Shown piece by piece: positions 35,382-44,487 of a stretch of 64,000 bases of DNA (its first letter is position 1; every line of letters starts with the position of its first letter). Position numbers and translations under genes: made by a program. Below the pieces are notes generated by a model, which was given only the letters and a program-made list of their open reading frames with translations, was not told where the DNA came from and did not search any database. The stretch comes from Ruegeria spongiae (GTDB lineage: Bacteria > Pseudomonadota > Alphaproteobacteria > Rhodobacterales > Rhodobacteraceae): positions 1 to 64,000 of the forward strand of contig NZ_JAMFMB010000002.1 of the NCBI RefSeq assembly GCF_023502395.1, in the 5' to 3' direction.

Positions 35382-36119
35382 ATGTCCGATGACCGCCTGA
35401 TTGTCGCCCTTGATGTTCCCGATGCGCTGGCCGGGCTGAAACTGGCCGAGCAGATCGGAGATGCGGTGTCATTCTACAAGATCGGGCTGGGGATGCTCAC
35501 CGGCGGCGGGCTGGCTCTGGCCAACGAGTTGAAGCAGGAGCATGGCAAGCGCATCTTTCTGGACATGAAGCTGTTCGATATCGGTGCGACGGTCGAAAAC
35601 GCAGTGCGGGGTCTGGCACAGTTCGATCTGGATTTCCTGACCGTGCATGGCGATCCCTACGTGGTGCGCGCCGCCAAGGAAGGCGCGGCGGGCAAGGATT
35701 TGAAAATCCTTGCCGTCACCATCCTGACATCGCTGGACCGGAACGATCTGGACGGCGCGCTGCTGAAACCGGGCGCGGTCAGCAACATGGTTGTCGAACG
35801 CGCCGCAAACGCCTTTGCTGCGGGCGCGGATGGCGTCATCGCCTCACCGCAGGAGGCTGCGGCGATCCGCGCGCTGCCCGAGGCGGCGGGGCGCCTGATC
35901 GTGACCCCGGGTGTGCGCCCCGCCGGTGCTGATCTGGGCGATCAGAAACGGGTGGCGACACCAGCGAATGCGGTGGCGGACGGTGCCGATCACATCGTGG
36001 TCGGGCGTCCGGTCTGGCAGGCGGAAAACCCGAAACAGGCGGTTCAGGACATCCTGTGCGAACTCAACAGCCCACAGGCCCAAACACCCAATCGCCAGGC
36101 ATCCGCCACCAAAGTATGA
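35382..36119 (+). CDS. pyrF: Orotidine-5'-phosphate decarboxylase
   Basis: 245-residue TIM-barrel enzyme making UMP. The catalytic motif is FLDMKLFDIGATVENA, with the conserved TVHGDPYVV and VTPGVRP segments. GAGG precedes the ATG. It ends with a C-terminal tail (QAQTPNRQASATKV) beyond the usual length of about 230. Divergent from clpB. Confidence 0.95.
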   Translation: MSDDRLIVALDVPDALAGLKLAEQIGDAVSFYKIGLGMLTGGGLALANELKQEHGKRIFLDMKLFDIGATVENAVRGLAQFDLDFLTVHGDPYVVRAAKEGAAGKDLKILAVTILTSLDRNDLDGALLKPGAVSNMVVERAANAFAAGADGVIASPQEAAAIRALPEAAGRLIVTPGVRPAGADLGDQKRVATPANAVADGADHIVVGRPVWQAENPKQAVQDILCELNSPQAQTPNRQASATKV

Positions 36120-36254
36120 TGTGCCCGGAAAGGCACATGCCCGAGGCTCATTTGCACCGCCTGCAATATTCTGCTTGGGAAATCGCGCATTCTGGGCGAC
36201 TCTCAGCTTGAGACACTCCCCAACGGACCTTCATCTTCCTGTGGTTCGTTACCT

Positions 36255-36285
36255 CCCCCCGCCAGCTTCGCGGGGGGTCTTTCTT
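36255..36285 (+). terminator. Terminator downstream of pyrF
   Basis: CCCCCCGC/GCGGGGGG with a 7-base loop followed by TCTTTCTT. It ends the pyrF transcript and separates it from the convergent Nudix gene. The 170-base gap otherwise shows nothing else. Confidence 0.75.
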
Positions 36286-36293
36286 GAGGGGGG

Positions 36294-36713
36294 TCAAAAC
36301 GACGGGGTGAAAAAACCTGTCTGCGTCTCTGTCAGGTAATCCTGCAGCCGCGTCTTGAAAAGGGAAATGCCCATGGGATGCGAAAGATAGGTCTCTGGCG
36401 CCATCATGCGCCAGCTTTGCCCTTCATCTCCCAGCCGAATGTCGGCAATCCGCTGTTTGCCCAGCCGCGTGACAAAGAACCAGTTGGGGCCGTATTGCCG
36501 CGACCAGATCAAATCGCTTGCCGACAGGGACAGGTTCACTTCTTCCCGCGTTTCCCGCAGCGCGCAGGCTTCGGGCGTTTCGTTGCCTTCCCTGCCGCCA
36601 CCGGGAAAATCCCAGCAACCCGGATAGGGGATATGGGCATAGTCGTCGCGCTGAATGACAACCAGATCCGGACCCAGAAACAGGGCCAGTTTTGCACCGC
36701 GAAAATTGGACAT
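36294..36713 (-). CDS. Nudix hydrolase
   Basis: 139-residue protein with an intact Nudix box: GGGREGNETPEACALRETREE, where the glutamates of the RExxEE motif bind metal. Substrate is a nucleoside diphosphate derivative, possibly an oxidised or RNA-cap type, not readable. The ATG at 36713 has AAAGGGGGGG 9 bases ahead, so the longer frame to 36896 is rejected. Divergent from dinB. Confidence 0.9.
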   Translation of the reverse strand: MSNFRGAKLALFLGPDLVVIQRDDYAHIPYPGCWDFPGGGREGNETPEACALRETREEVNLSLSASDLIWSRQYGPNWFFVTRLGKQRIADIRLGDEGQSWRMMAPETYLSHPMGISLFKTRLQDYLTETQTGFFTPSF

Positions 36714-36809
36714 TGCTCGCCCCCCCTTTGCTAACCGTGCCAACCTGACACGGGAAAAGACGCGCGCCAACATCTTCCACCGCTGCGCTGACAAGAGTAG
36801 GTTACGCCC

Positions 36810-38063
36810 ATGCCTGCCCTGTGCCGAGATTGTCTGTCCATGCTGAATAACCAGCGTCGCTGCCCGGATTGTGGCAGCCCGAGGGTCAAGGTGCATCCAG
36901 AGCTATTCGATCTGACCATCGCGCATATGGATTGCGATGCGTTTTATGCCTCGGTCGAAAAGCGCGACAATCCCGAACTTGCCGACAAACCGGTGATCAT
37001 TGGTGGCGGCAGGCGGGGGGTCGTTTCCACCGCATGTTATGTGGCGCGCATCCGGGGGGTCCGGTCGGCGATGCCGATGTTCAAGGCGCTGGCGCTCTGT
37101 CCCGATGCGGTGGTGATCAAGCCCCGCATGTCGGCCTATGCCGAAGCCTCCAAGCAGATTCGCGCGATGATGGATGAGCTGACGCCGGTGGTCGAACCGC
37201 TGTCGCTGGACGAGGCGTTCATGGATCTCGGCGGCACTGCGCGGCTGCATGGTGCGCCGCCTGCGCTGATGCTGGCGCGTCTGGTGAAGCGTATGAAAGA
37301 CGAGCTTGGATTGACCGGCTCGATCGGGTTGAGCCACAACAAGTTCCTGGCCAAGGTGGCATCTGATCTGGACAAACCACGCGGGTTTTCGGTGATTGGC
37401 AAGACTGAGACAGCCGAGTTTCTGCACGACAGGCCGGTGCGGCTGATCTGGGGGATCGGTCCGGCAGGACAGGAATCGCTGGAAAAGGCTGGTATTCGCA
37501 CCTTTGCCGACCTGCTGCGCTGGGATCAGGAGGCGCTGACCGCGCGGTTCGGGTCGATGGGATACCGGTTGTGGCATCTGGCGCGGGGGCAGGACAAGCG
37601 CCGGGTCTCGGCCCATGATCCAATCAAGTCGATCAGCAACGAGACGACGTTTTTCGAGGACACAGCCAACCCGGACGTGCTGGACGGGCATTTGTGGCGG
37701 ATGGCCGAGAAGGTTTCGGGCCGGGCCAAGGCGCGCGGGTTGGCGGGGCGCGTGGTGACGCTGAAGCTCAAGCAGTCGAACCACAAGCTCCTGACCCGCC
37801 GCATATCGCTGCGTGACGCCACCCAGATGGCGGATACGATCTATCGTCAGGCGCGGGCGCTGTTCGACCAGCTTGGCGATCACGGCCCGTACCGGCTGCT
37901 GGGCTGCGGGCTGTCGGATCTGTGTTCCGAGGACGAAGCCGACAAATCCGGCGATCTGCTGGACCCCGGCGCCACACAAAGATCGGGGGCCGAGCGCGCC
38001 ACGGATGATATCCGCAGACGGTTCGGATCGGATGCGATCGTCAAGGGCCGCGCGCTGCGGTGA
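36810..38063 (+). CDS. dinB: DNA polymerase IV with N-terminal zinc ribbon
   Basis: 417-residue Y-family translesion polymerase. Catalytic acids occur in HMDCDAFYASVEKRD and LSLDEAFMDL, and the little finger domain is at residues about 285-400. An N-terminal extension of 30 residues holds a zinc ribbon C5-x2-C8-x9-C18-x2-C21 absent from E. coli DinB. Its role may be DNA or partner binding. It follows the Nudix divergently; no SOS box was found. Confidence 0.92.
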   Translation: MPALCRDCLSMLNNQRRCPDCGSPRVKVHPELFDLTIAHMDCDAFYASVEKRDNPELADKPVIIGGGRRGVVSTACYVARIRGVRSAMPMFKALALCPDAVVIKPRMSAYAEASKQIRAMMDELTPVVEPLSLDEAFMDLGGTARLHGAPPALMLARLVKRMKDELGLTGSIGLSHNKFLAKVASDLDKPRGFSVIGKTETAEFLHDRPVRLIWGIGPAGQESLEKAGIRTFADLLRWDQEALTARFGSMGYRLWHLARGQDKRRVSAHDPIKSISNETTFFEDTANPDVLDGHLWRMAEKVSGRAKARGLAGRVVTLKLKQSNHKLLTRRISLRDATQMADTIYRQARALFDQLGDHGPYRLLGCGLSDLCSEDEADKSGDLLDPGATQRSGAERATDDIRRRFGSDAIVKGRALR

Positions 38064-38064
38064 T

Positions 38065-39228
38065 TCAATCCGCGCCGAGGTCTTGCAGGCCAAGCACGCG
38101 ATAGGCATCTACCGGATTGGCGATTCCCTTCAGCGTCAGGCCGCCCACCGGTTCCACCGACAGGTGGCCCTCGACATCCATGAAGGCCCGCTGGCTGATC
38201 AGAATCTCGTCCTGTGCAGCAGCGTCGCACAGGCGTGAGGCAATGTTCACTACGCCGCCAACGGCAGTGTAATCGGCGCGCCCCTCGCGGCCAACCAGCC
38301 CCATGGTGGCGTGACCGCTGGAGATGCCCAGCCCGATCCCCACCGCGTGGCCCATGCGCCGCCAGGGTGCGCAGATCTCGGCAAATTCCGCACGGATGTT
38401 CAACGCCAGTTGAACCGCGTCACCCACCGGTGCGTCGCAGGGAATCGGATCGTTGAAATAGATCATCAGCCCATCGCCCGAGCGAAATCCGATCGTTCCG
38501 CCACTGGCCGCCGCCAGCGTGCCGCTGCGGTCGTGATAGCGTTGCAGGATGTCGATGACGTCTTCGGGGTCCAGCGCTTCGGACAGGGCGGTGAAATTGC
38601 GGATATCGCAAAACAGGCAGGCGATATAGCGGCGATGGGTGCGCAGCAGATCCTCGCGTCCGCCATCGACCACCACCTGTGCGATCTGCGGTGCGAGAAA
38701 CTCCTTGAGCCGTTCCAGCCGGCTGATCTGACCGGCCTGCCGCTCGACCTTGGTTGCCAACCGCGCATTCAGCTCGGAAATCTCGGCGGTCTGGGACCGG
38801 ACCTTGCGGTTGAGCACCCGCAGCAGGAGGTTCTGATTCATCAGCGTGGCGATGATGAGCAGAACATAGGCCAGGGCCTCGAACCGGTGATCATAGTGAA
38901 AGTAAAGCGTCGCGATCAGCACGATATCGGCAAGACCCGCGATAACAAGGGGCAAGTCGCTGCCATGCCGGTCGCGGTCCCGGAACACAAACCCGGTGGC
39001 GACAAGCGCCAGCGCCCACATCAGCACCGCCTGCAGATGCGGGTTGAAGGCCATGCCCTCGATCCCGAACAGCGCCTCCAGCGCCACTCCGACGTAACAG
39101 GTCACCAGCGAGGCAAAGGCGGCAATCGTCGCGGCCCCGCCCGCGGACATACCTGCGCGCACCCCCACCGCCGCGCCCTCGGGCGCGCTGGAAGTCGCTG
39201 TGCCGGTCATGGTCTGTCGGGATTTCAA
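38065..39228 (-). CDS. Membrane-anchored class III adenylate/guanylate cyclase
   Basis: 387-residue protein. Five membrane spans lie in the N-terminal half (from about residue 30 to 140), then a coiled linker (NRKVRSQTAEISELNARL), then a class III cyclase domain. Metal aspartates are in CLFCDIRNFTALSE and FRSGDGLMIYF, and the VGGVVNIASRL segment follows. A TTG at 39228 has AGGGGG 6 bases ahead and is preferred over the ATG at 39210. Cyclic nucleotide made is probably cAMP. It is isolated from the second cyclase at 43.6 kb. Confidence 0.85.
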   Translation of the reverse strand: MKSRQTMTGTATSSAPEGAAVGVRAGMSAGGAATIAAFASLVTCYVGVALEALFGIEGMAFNPHLQAVLMWALALVATGFVFRDRDRHGSDLPLVIAGLADIVLIATLYFHYDHRFEALAYVLLIIATLMNQNLLLRVLNRKVRSQTAEISELNARLATKVERQAGQISRLERLKEFLAPQIAQVVVDGGREDLLRTHRRYIACLFCDIRNFTALSEALDPEDVIDILQRYHDRSGTLAAASGGTIGFRSGDGLMIYFNDPIPCDAPVGDAVQLALNIRAEFAEICAPWRRMGHAVGIGLGISSGHATMGLVGREGRADYTAVGGVVNIASRLCDAAAQDEILISQRAFMDVEGHLSVEPVGGLTLKGIANPVDAYRVLGLQDLGAD

Positions 39229-39295
39229 GATTGCCCCCTGACTTCAGGTCAGGTTAGGCCGGAACCGGGCATCGGTCAAAACCGCGCCGTGCGGG

Positions 39296-40156
39296 TCATT
39301 CCGCCGCCAATTGTGTCCTGTCGGTTCCAATGGCGGCGATATCGGCGATCACGCCACGCAGGACGCGGCGAAACGCGGCGAATTGGTCATTGGGACGGAT
39401 ATGCGCCTCGTCCATGTAGAGCGAACGGTCGATCTCGACCTGGATGGCATGTTGCTGGCGCGACGGGCGGCCATAGGTCTGGGTGACATAGGCACCGGCA
39501 AACGGCGTGTTGCGCGACACGGTCAGCCCTGCGGCGATGAACGCCGCTTCGACCTGATCGACGATATCGCTGCTGGCGGAGGCGCCGAACCGGTCGCCCA
39601 GAACGATCTCGGGGCGCGGCTGCCCGCGTCGGGCGATCCCATCCAGTGCTTCGCGTGGCATCGAATGGCAATCGACCAGAATCGCCTGCCCGAACCGGTC
39701 GCGTGAGTCCTCCAGCAGCGCTTGCAACTGTGCATGATAGGGGTGCCAGTGACATTCGATGCGGCGCTGCGCCTCGAGATAGGGCAGCTTGCCGCGATAG
39801 ATCGCCCGGCCATTGGCGACGACACGGGGGATGACCCCCAGACCCGAGGTGACGCGTGGATTATGGCCCTGCCGCCTGGCGCCTTCGATCACCGCCGGGT
39901 CCAGTTCGTCCACGCCACGATTGAGGTCGATGAAGGCGCGCGGCGCCGCCGCCTTCAGCAACGGCGCGCCAAGCTCTGGTGCCGCATCAAAGAGAAGATC
40001 GACATAGGCATCCTCGGAAGACCGAATCGCATGCCGGTCCAGAACCGACTGCCGCAGGAAGTCCGGGGAATAGTCGCTGCCGCTATGCGGCGAGGCAAAA
40101 ACGACGCAGGACGAGCGGTATTCGGGCTCGGAAAGGTAATATGCTGTGTCGTTCAT
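39296..40156 (-). CDS. N-formylglutamate amidohydrolase family protein
   Basis: 286-residue enzyme. The zinc-binding signature FASPHSGSDYSPDFL and later VDCHSMP are present; CHSM and HPYHAQL are typical of the family. It releases formate and glutamate from N-formylglutamate, the last histidine degradation step, but other hut genes are not in the window, so the physiological substrate could be another formyl-amino acid. AGGAG precedes the ATG at 40156. Confidence 0.88.
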   Translation of the reverse strand: MNDTAYYLSEPEYRSSCVVFASPHSGSDYSPDFLRQSVLDRHAIRSSEDAYVDLLFDAAPELGAPLLKAAAPRAFIDLNRGVDELDPAVIEGARRQGHNPRVTSGLGVIPRVVANGRAIYRGKLPYLEAQRRIECHWHPYHAQLQALLEDSRDRFGQAILVDCHSMPREALDGIARRGQPRPEIVLGDRFGASASSDIVDQVEAAFIAAGLTVSRNTPFAGAYVTQTYGRPSRQQHAIQVEIDRSLYMDEAHIRPNDQFAAFRRVLRGVIADIAAIGTDRTQLAAE

Positions 40157-40210
40157 CGGCGCTCCTTGTTACCGAATACATAAACCGTAAAAGAGTTCTT
40201 TCAAAAGCCC

Positions 40211-40239
40211 TTGATCCCTCCGACGACTCCTTTTATAGA
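40211..40239 (+). promoter_or_regulatory. Sigma-70 promoter for tRNA-Val
   Basis: TTGATC at 40211-40216 and TATAGA at 40234-40239 with a 17-base spacer, about 67 bases ahead of the tRNA. The layout fits housekeeping sigma. Confidence 0.55.
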
Positions 40240-40305
40240 CCCCGCTACCGGCGCGGGTTTCCGCGCCCCATTTTGTTATGGGGACAGACACGCGACGGTA
40301 TTCAT

Positions 40306-40380
40306 GGGCGCTTAGCTCAGCGGTAGAGCACTTCGTTGACATCGAAGGGGTCACAAGTTCGAACCTTGTAGTGCCCACCA
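40306..40380 (+). tRNA. tRNA-Val (anticodon GAC)
   Basis: 75 bases with CCA encoded. The acceptor stem GGGCGCT pairs with AGTGCCC, the D-loop AGCTCAGCGGTAGAGC is standard, the anticodon loop TTGACAT sits on the stem CTTCG/CGAAG with GAC at 40338-40340, and the T-arm contains GTTCGAAC. Confidence 0.97.
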
Positions 40381-40457
40381 TGAATTCACTGTTCCGGTTA
40401 TCCGGGGCACCCGCAAACCCAGGCGCTGGCCCGCGCCGCAGGAATTGGAGACAGACC

Positions 40458-40583
40458 ATGAAGGTCAAGAACTCGCTCCGCTCGCTCAAGAACCGGCACC
40501 GTGATTGCCGGGTCGTGCGTCGCAAAGGCCGCGTCTATGTGATCAACAAGACGCAGCGCCGGTTCAAAGCGCGCCAGGGCTGA
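40458..40583 (+). CDS. rpmJ: 50S ribosomal protein L36
   Basis: 41-residue ribosomal protein bL36. It is of the zinc-independent type ([20 protein letters not shown], one cysteine, versus four zinc ligands in the other type), and resembles E. coli YkgO. TTGGAG precedes the ATG. It lies 77 bases after tRNA-Val. Confidence 0.95.
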   Translation: MKVKNSLRSLKNRHRDCRVVRRKGRVYVINKTQRRFKARQG

Positions 40584-40601
40584 GCCCCTCGCACATTGAA
40601 T

Positions 40602-40633
40602 AAAAGGCCGCGCCTTCGGGCGCGGCTTTTTTT
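40602..40633 (+). terminator. Terminator after rpmJ
   Basis: GCCGCGCC/GGCGCGGC around a TTCG tetraloop, followed by seven T residues. The tetraloop and T-run make this the strongest terminator in the window. Confidence 0.93.
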
Positions 40634-40713
40634 GTTCTTGGACGAATTTGTTTTGATGTTTGCGTGAAAGCCGCCAAGCATCAGCGTACAGATTGCTGAC
40701 CAACGAGGACCGC

Positions 40714-42321
40714 ATGAGCGCCAAGCCGAACGTTATCCTGATCCTTGCCGACGATCTGGGCTTTGCCGATCTTGGCTGCACCGGCTCGGAAATCCGCACC
40801 CCCAACATAGATACGCTGGCCGAAAATGGCAGCTTGCTGACCGCCATGTACAATTGCGCCCGTTGCTGTCCGACGCGCGCATCGCTGCTTACCGGGCTAT
40901 ATCCGCATAATGCCGGGATCGGGCATATGGGGGCCGATCTGGGCACGCCGGCCTATCAGGGGTTCCTACGCAATGACGCGGCCACCATCGCCGAACATCT
41001 GCGCGCTGCGGGCTATCGGACCTGCATGTCTGGCAAATGGCATGTCGGCGGCGACTTCATGGCGCGCGAGGTTGATAGCTGGCGGGTCGGGGATGTGGAC
41101 CATCCAACGCCCCGGCAACGGGGATTTGACCGGTTCTACGGCATCGTCGACGGGGTCACGCATTTTTTCTCGCCGCATTACATGCTGGAAGATGACAGCC
41201 GGGTCGAAACCTATCCCGATGATTTCTACTTTACCGACGCCATCACCGACAAAGCGATCGGGATGATTGAGGAATCGGTCGATCTGGAGCAGCCATTCTT
41301 TCTCTATCTTGCGCATACCGCCCCTCACTGGCCCTTGCACGCACATCCCCAGGACATTGCCCGGTATGACGGTGTGTATGACAAGGGGTGGGATGCGGTC
41401 CGGACCTCCAGACATGAGACCATGAACGCGATGGGCCTGTTTCAGACCAACTGGCAGATCAGCCCGCGCGACCCGGATGTGAGACCGTGGGACGCGGAAG
41501 GCAACCACGATTGGGAAGCGCGCAAGATGGCGACCTATGCTGCCATGGTCGACCGGATGGATCAGTCAATCGGGACACTGATTGCCGCGCTGAAACGGAT
41601 GGGTCAGTTCGAGGATACGCTGATCCTGTTTCTCAGCGACAATGGCGGTTGCGCCGAATTCATGGCCGAAGATGGTTGGGCCAAGTTCTTCCCGGACATC
41701 ACCCATGACGGGCGCAAGATCGAAATGGGCAACCGCCCGGATGTGATGCCCGGCGATGCGCAGACCTATCAGAGCTATGACAAGCCCTGGGCCAATGTCT
41801 CGAATGCGCCATTTCGGCTGTTCAAACACTATGTACACGAAGGGGGGATCTCGACCCCGTTGATCGCGCATTGGCCCAAGGGGTTCGGGTCGCAATCGCC
41901 ACGCCACGCACCTTGTCACGTTATTGATATCTTGCCGACGATCTTGGAAGTCACTGGCGCGCCGTATCTGAGTGAGCTTGGCGGGCAGGCACTCCAGCGC
42001 CTTCAGGGCGAAAGCCTGCTGGCAGCATTGCGTGGGAAAGACTGGCAGCGCGAGCAACCGATCTTTTTCGAGCATGAAGGAAATTCTGCCATTCGTCTGG
42101 GCCAGTTCAAACTGGTACGCCTGCACGGGCAGGATTGGGAACTTTATGACATTGAAGCGGACCGCACAGAGTTGAACGATCTGATCAGCGGTGAGGGGGC
42201 ACGCGCCCAATTGCTAGTCCGTCAATACCAGGACTGGGCGGACAAGACCGGGGTGCTGGATTGGAATGTCGCCCTGCCACGCTTGCTGGCGGCTTGGGAT
42301 ATGGACAACGCAGAGGGTTAG
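40714..42321 (+). CDS. Sulfatase (arylsulfatase family)
   Basis: 535-residue type I sulfatase. Metal aspartates are D13 and D14 (LADDLGF), and the formylglycine-type motif is C51-C52-P53-T54-R55 followed by ASLLTG, so Cys51 is the modified residue. SDNGG and KWHVGGD match the family. No signal peptide is visible, which is unusual for a sulfate-ester hydrolase that meets external polymers. The maturation enzyme is not in the window. AGGA precedes the ATG. Confidence 0.92.
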   Translation: MSAKPNVILILADDLGFADLGCTGSEIRTPNIDTLAENGSLLTAMYNCARCCPTRASLLTGLYPHNAGIGHMGADLGTPAYQGFLRNDAATIAEHLRAAGYRTCMSGKWHVGGDFMAREVDSWRVGDVDHPTPRQRGFDRFYGIVDGVTHFFSPHYMLEDDSRVETYPDDFYFTDAITDKAIGMIEESVDLEQPFFLYLAHTAPHWPLHAHPQDIARYDGVYDKGWDAVRTSRHETMNAMGLFQTNWQISPRDPDVRPWDAEGNHDWEARKMATYAAMVDRMDQSIGTLIAALKRMGQFEDTLILFLSDNGGCAEFMAEDGWAKFFPDITHDGRKIEMGNRPDVMPGDAQTYQSYDKPWANVSNAPFRLFKHYVHEGGISTPLIAHWPKGFGSQSPRHAPCHVIDILPTILEVTGAPYLSELGGQALQRLQGESLLAALRGKDWQREQPIFFEHEGNSAIRLGQFKLVRLHGQDWELYDIEADRTELNDLISGEGARAQLLVRQYQDWADKTGVLDWNVALPRLLAAWDMDNAEG

Positions 42322-42436
42322 CTTGCGGCCAATTGTCCAACTAAATTTGTCGGAATTACTTGCATCTCTTAAGGATTCGTTTAATTGAGCAAATCAGTCG
42401 GGAAATTCCCGTGCGCTGATAATTCTGGAGCACAAC

Positions 42437-43453
42437 ATGCTGAAATCTTCATCTGCCATTGTCGCCGCGCTGGTCGCGACGCTGACCTCCGCCGCAGCGG
42501 CTGAGGGTGAACTGAACCTTTACTCATCGCGTCACTACGACACCGACGAGCGTCTCTATACCGATTTCGAAGAGGCGACCGGCATCAAGATCAACCGGAT
42601 CGAAGGCAAGGCGGACGAGTTGATCGAGCGGATGAAGGCCGAGGGTGCGAATTCTCCGGCGGATGTGCTGCTGACTGTCGACACTTCGCGTCTGGAGCGT
42701 GCCAAGGATGCAGGCGTTCTGCAATCCATCGACAGCGCCGTTCTGGAAGAGCGTATTCCGTCGAACCTGCAGGACAGCGACAACCAGTGGTACGGGTTCT
42801 CGCAGCGTGCCCGCATCATCTTTTTTGACAAGGCCGAACTGGATAACCCGCCCGCCACCTATCTCGATCTGGCCAAGCCAGATTACAAGGGTCTGGTCTG
42901 CATCCGCTCGTCCAGCAACACCTACAACCAGACTCTGCTGGCCTCGATCATCACCAATCACGGTCCCGAGGCGGCCAAATCCTGGGCCGAGGGTGTGGTT
43001 GCGAACATGGCGCGCGAGCCGCAGGGCGGTGACACCGACCAGCTGCGCGGCATCGTCTCGGGCGAGTGCGAGATTGCTGTCTCGAACTCTTATTACTTCG
43101 CCCGCGCCATGCGCAAAGACGTCAAGGGCCTGAGCGCCGAGATCGACATGATCGGCGTGCAGTTCCCGGCGCAAGAGGCCGAAGGCGCGCATATGAACCT
43201 GTCGGGCGGCGGCGTTGCGGCCCATGCGCCCAACAAGGACAACGCGGTGCTGTTCCTGGAATACCTCGCCAGCGATCAGGCGCAGCAGTATTTCTCGGCC
43301 GGCAATGATGAATACCCCGCAGTCGACGGCGTCGCACTGGCCGAATCGGTCCAGAACCTGGGCGAATTCAAAGCCGACGAGGTGGATCTTTCTGCCGTGG
43401 CCAAGAACATTCCCGAAGCCCAGAAGATCTTCAACGAGGTTGACTGGAAGTAA
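42437..43453 (+). CDS. Ferric iron ABC transporter substrate-binding protein
   Basis: 338-residue periplasmic binding protein of the FbpA/FutA type. Signal peptide ends near AAAA at residue 22. LYSSRHYDTDERLYTDFEEATG and ADVLLTVDTSRL are family segments. Iron-ligating tyrosines are likely in NSYYFARAM. GGAG precedes the ATG. A strong terminator follows. The cognate permease is on the other strand at 44488-46152, and no ATPase is in the window. The 115-base region ahead shows no clear Fur or Irr box. Confidence 0.88.
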   Translation: MLKSSSAIVAALVATLTSAAAAEGELNLYSSRHYDTDERLYTDFEEATGIKINRIEGKADELIERMKAEGANSPADVLLTVDTSRLERAKDAGVLQSIDSAVLEERIPSNLQDSDNQWYGFSQRARIIFFDKAELDNPPATYLDLAKPDYKGLVCIRSSSNTYNQTLLASIITNHGPEAAKSWAEGVVANMAREPQGGDTDQLRGIVSGECEIAVSNSYYFARAMRKDVKGLSAEIDMIGVQFPAQEAEGAHMNLSGGGVAAHAPNKDNAVLFLEYLASDQAQQYFSAGNDEYPAVDGVALAESVQNLGEFKADEVDLSAVAKNIPEAQKIFNEVDWK

Positions 43454-43472
43454 ATCCCTCCTCCGGGATGCA

Positions 43473-43508
43473 AACGGCGCGGGTCATTGGTCCGCGCCGT
43501 TCTTTTTT
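43473..43508 (+). terminator. Terminator after the iron-binding protein gene
   Basis: AACGGCGCGG/CCGCGCCGTT with a 9-base loop followed by CTTTTTT. Confidence 0.88.
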
Positions 43509-43608
43509 GCAAAGACCCGCTGCGACATTGCCCGGCGGCGGGAAAGCCTGATAGTGTCGTTCCAATACCAGCAAATTGGAGCGTCGGGTCGTCCGATACT
43601 GAACTGTC

Positions 43609-44484
43609 ATGGCCAAGGCGTGTGTTCTGATTTCCGACATCACCGGCAGCACCAAGCTGTACGATAGCGTCAGCCAGCGCGAGGCGTTGGATCAGGTCAG
43701 CCAGGTTCTGGCACGGATGCGCTCCATCATCGAAGCACATCAGGGTCGCTGCGTGAAATCGCAGGGCGACGACACGCTCAGTTTCTTTGCCCATCCCGAT
43801 CAGGCCTTTCTGGCCGCCAAGCAAATGGTCGAAGAGGATTACGCGCATGGCATGTCGGTCCATGCGGGCCTGTTCTTTGGCGAGATCTTGAGCATGGACA
43901 ATGACATTTACGGCGATGCGGTGAACACCTCGGCCCGGCTGGCCGCGCTGTCCAAATCCGGAGAGCTGCTGATCGGTGACGAGGGTTATGACCGGCTGTC
44001 ACCCGACCATCAGGCGCATTTCGTGTCGATGGGCGGGCTCAAGCTGAAGGGCAAGAAAGAGGCCACGCGGGTCTATTCCTACATGGCCAGCCAGATCGCG
44101 ACCCAGACCGTTGTGTTTGGTGCGACAGGACCGCAGATCGGGCGACGGACCGAGAGCGCCGAGATCGTGGCAAACGGGCAAAGCTGGTCGATCACCGAAG
44201 GTGAGAGCCTGACGGTCGGTCGCTCCGAGGATTGCGACATCACCTTGCCGCATGGCTGGATTTCGCGACAGCATGGCAAGCTGGAATTGCGGGGCGCGCA
44301 GTTGGAATATACCGATCACAGCTCTTCGGGCAGTTCGGTGTTGACCTCGGATGGGCAGGAATTCGATGTCCACCGGCGCGCCACGTTGCTGAACGGCGAG
44401 GGCCGGTTGCTTTTTGGGACACGAGACCGCGCGATCACGGATTCGGCGCTGACCTATGCGACCAACGATCTGATCCCCGACTAA
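43609..44484 (+). CDS. Class III cyclase-FHA fusion protein
   Basis: 291-residue soluble protein. The N-terminal cyclase domain (about 1-170) has metal aspartates in LISDITGSTKLYD and KSQGDDTLSFFA, with the usual ARLAALSK segment. The C-terminal FHA domain (about 195-285) has the phosphothreonine-binding signature SLTVGRSEDCDITL, SRQHGKL and SSSGSSVL. Thus cyclic nucleotide synthesis may be coupled to binding of a phosphorylated partner. It has no membrane span and its stop is 3 bases from the convergent permease gene. Confidence 0.85.
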   Translation: MAKACVLISDITGSTKLYDSVSQREALDQVSQVLARMRSIIEAHQGRCVKSQGDDTLSFFAHPDQAFLAAKQMVEEDYAHGMSVHAGLFFGEILSMDNDIYGDAVNTSARLAALSKSGELLIGDEGYDRLSPDHQAHFVSMGGLKLKGKKEATRVYSYMASQIATQTVVFGATGPQIGRRTESAEIVANGQSWSITEGESLTVGRSEDCDITLPHGWISRQHGKLELRGAQLEYTDHSSSGSSVLTSDGQEFDVHRRATLLNGEGRLLFGTRDRAITDSALTYATNDLIPD

Positions 44485-44487
44485 GCG

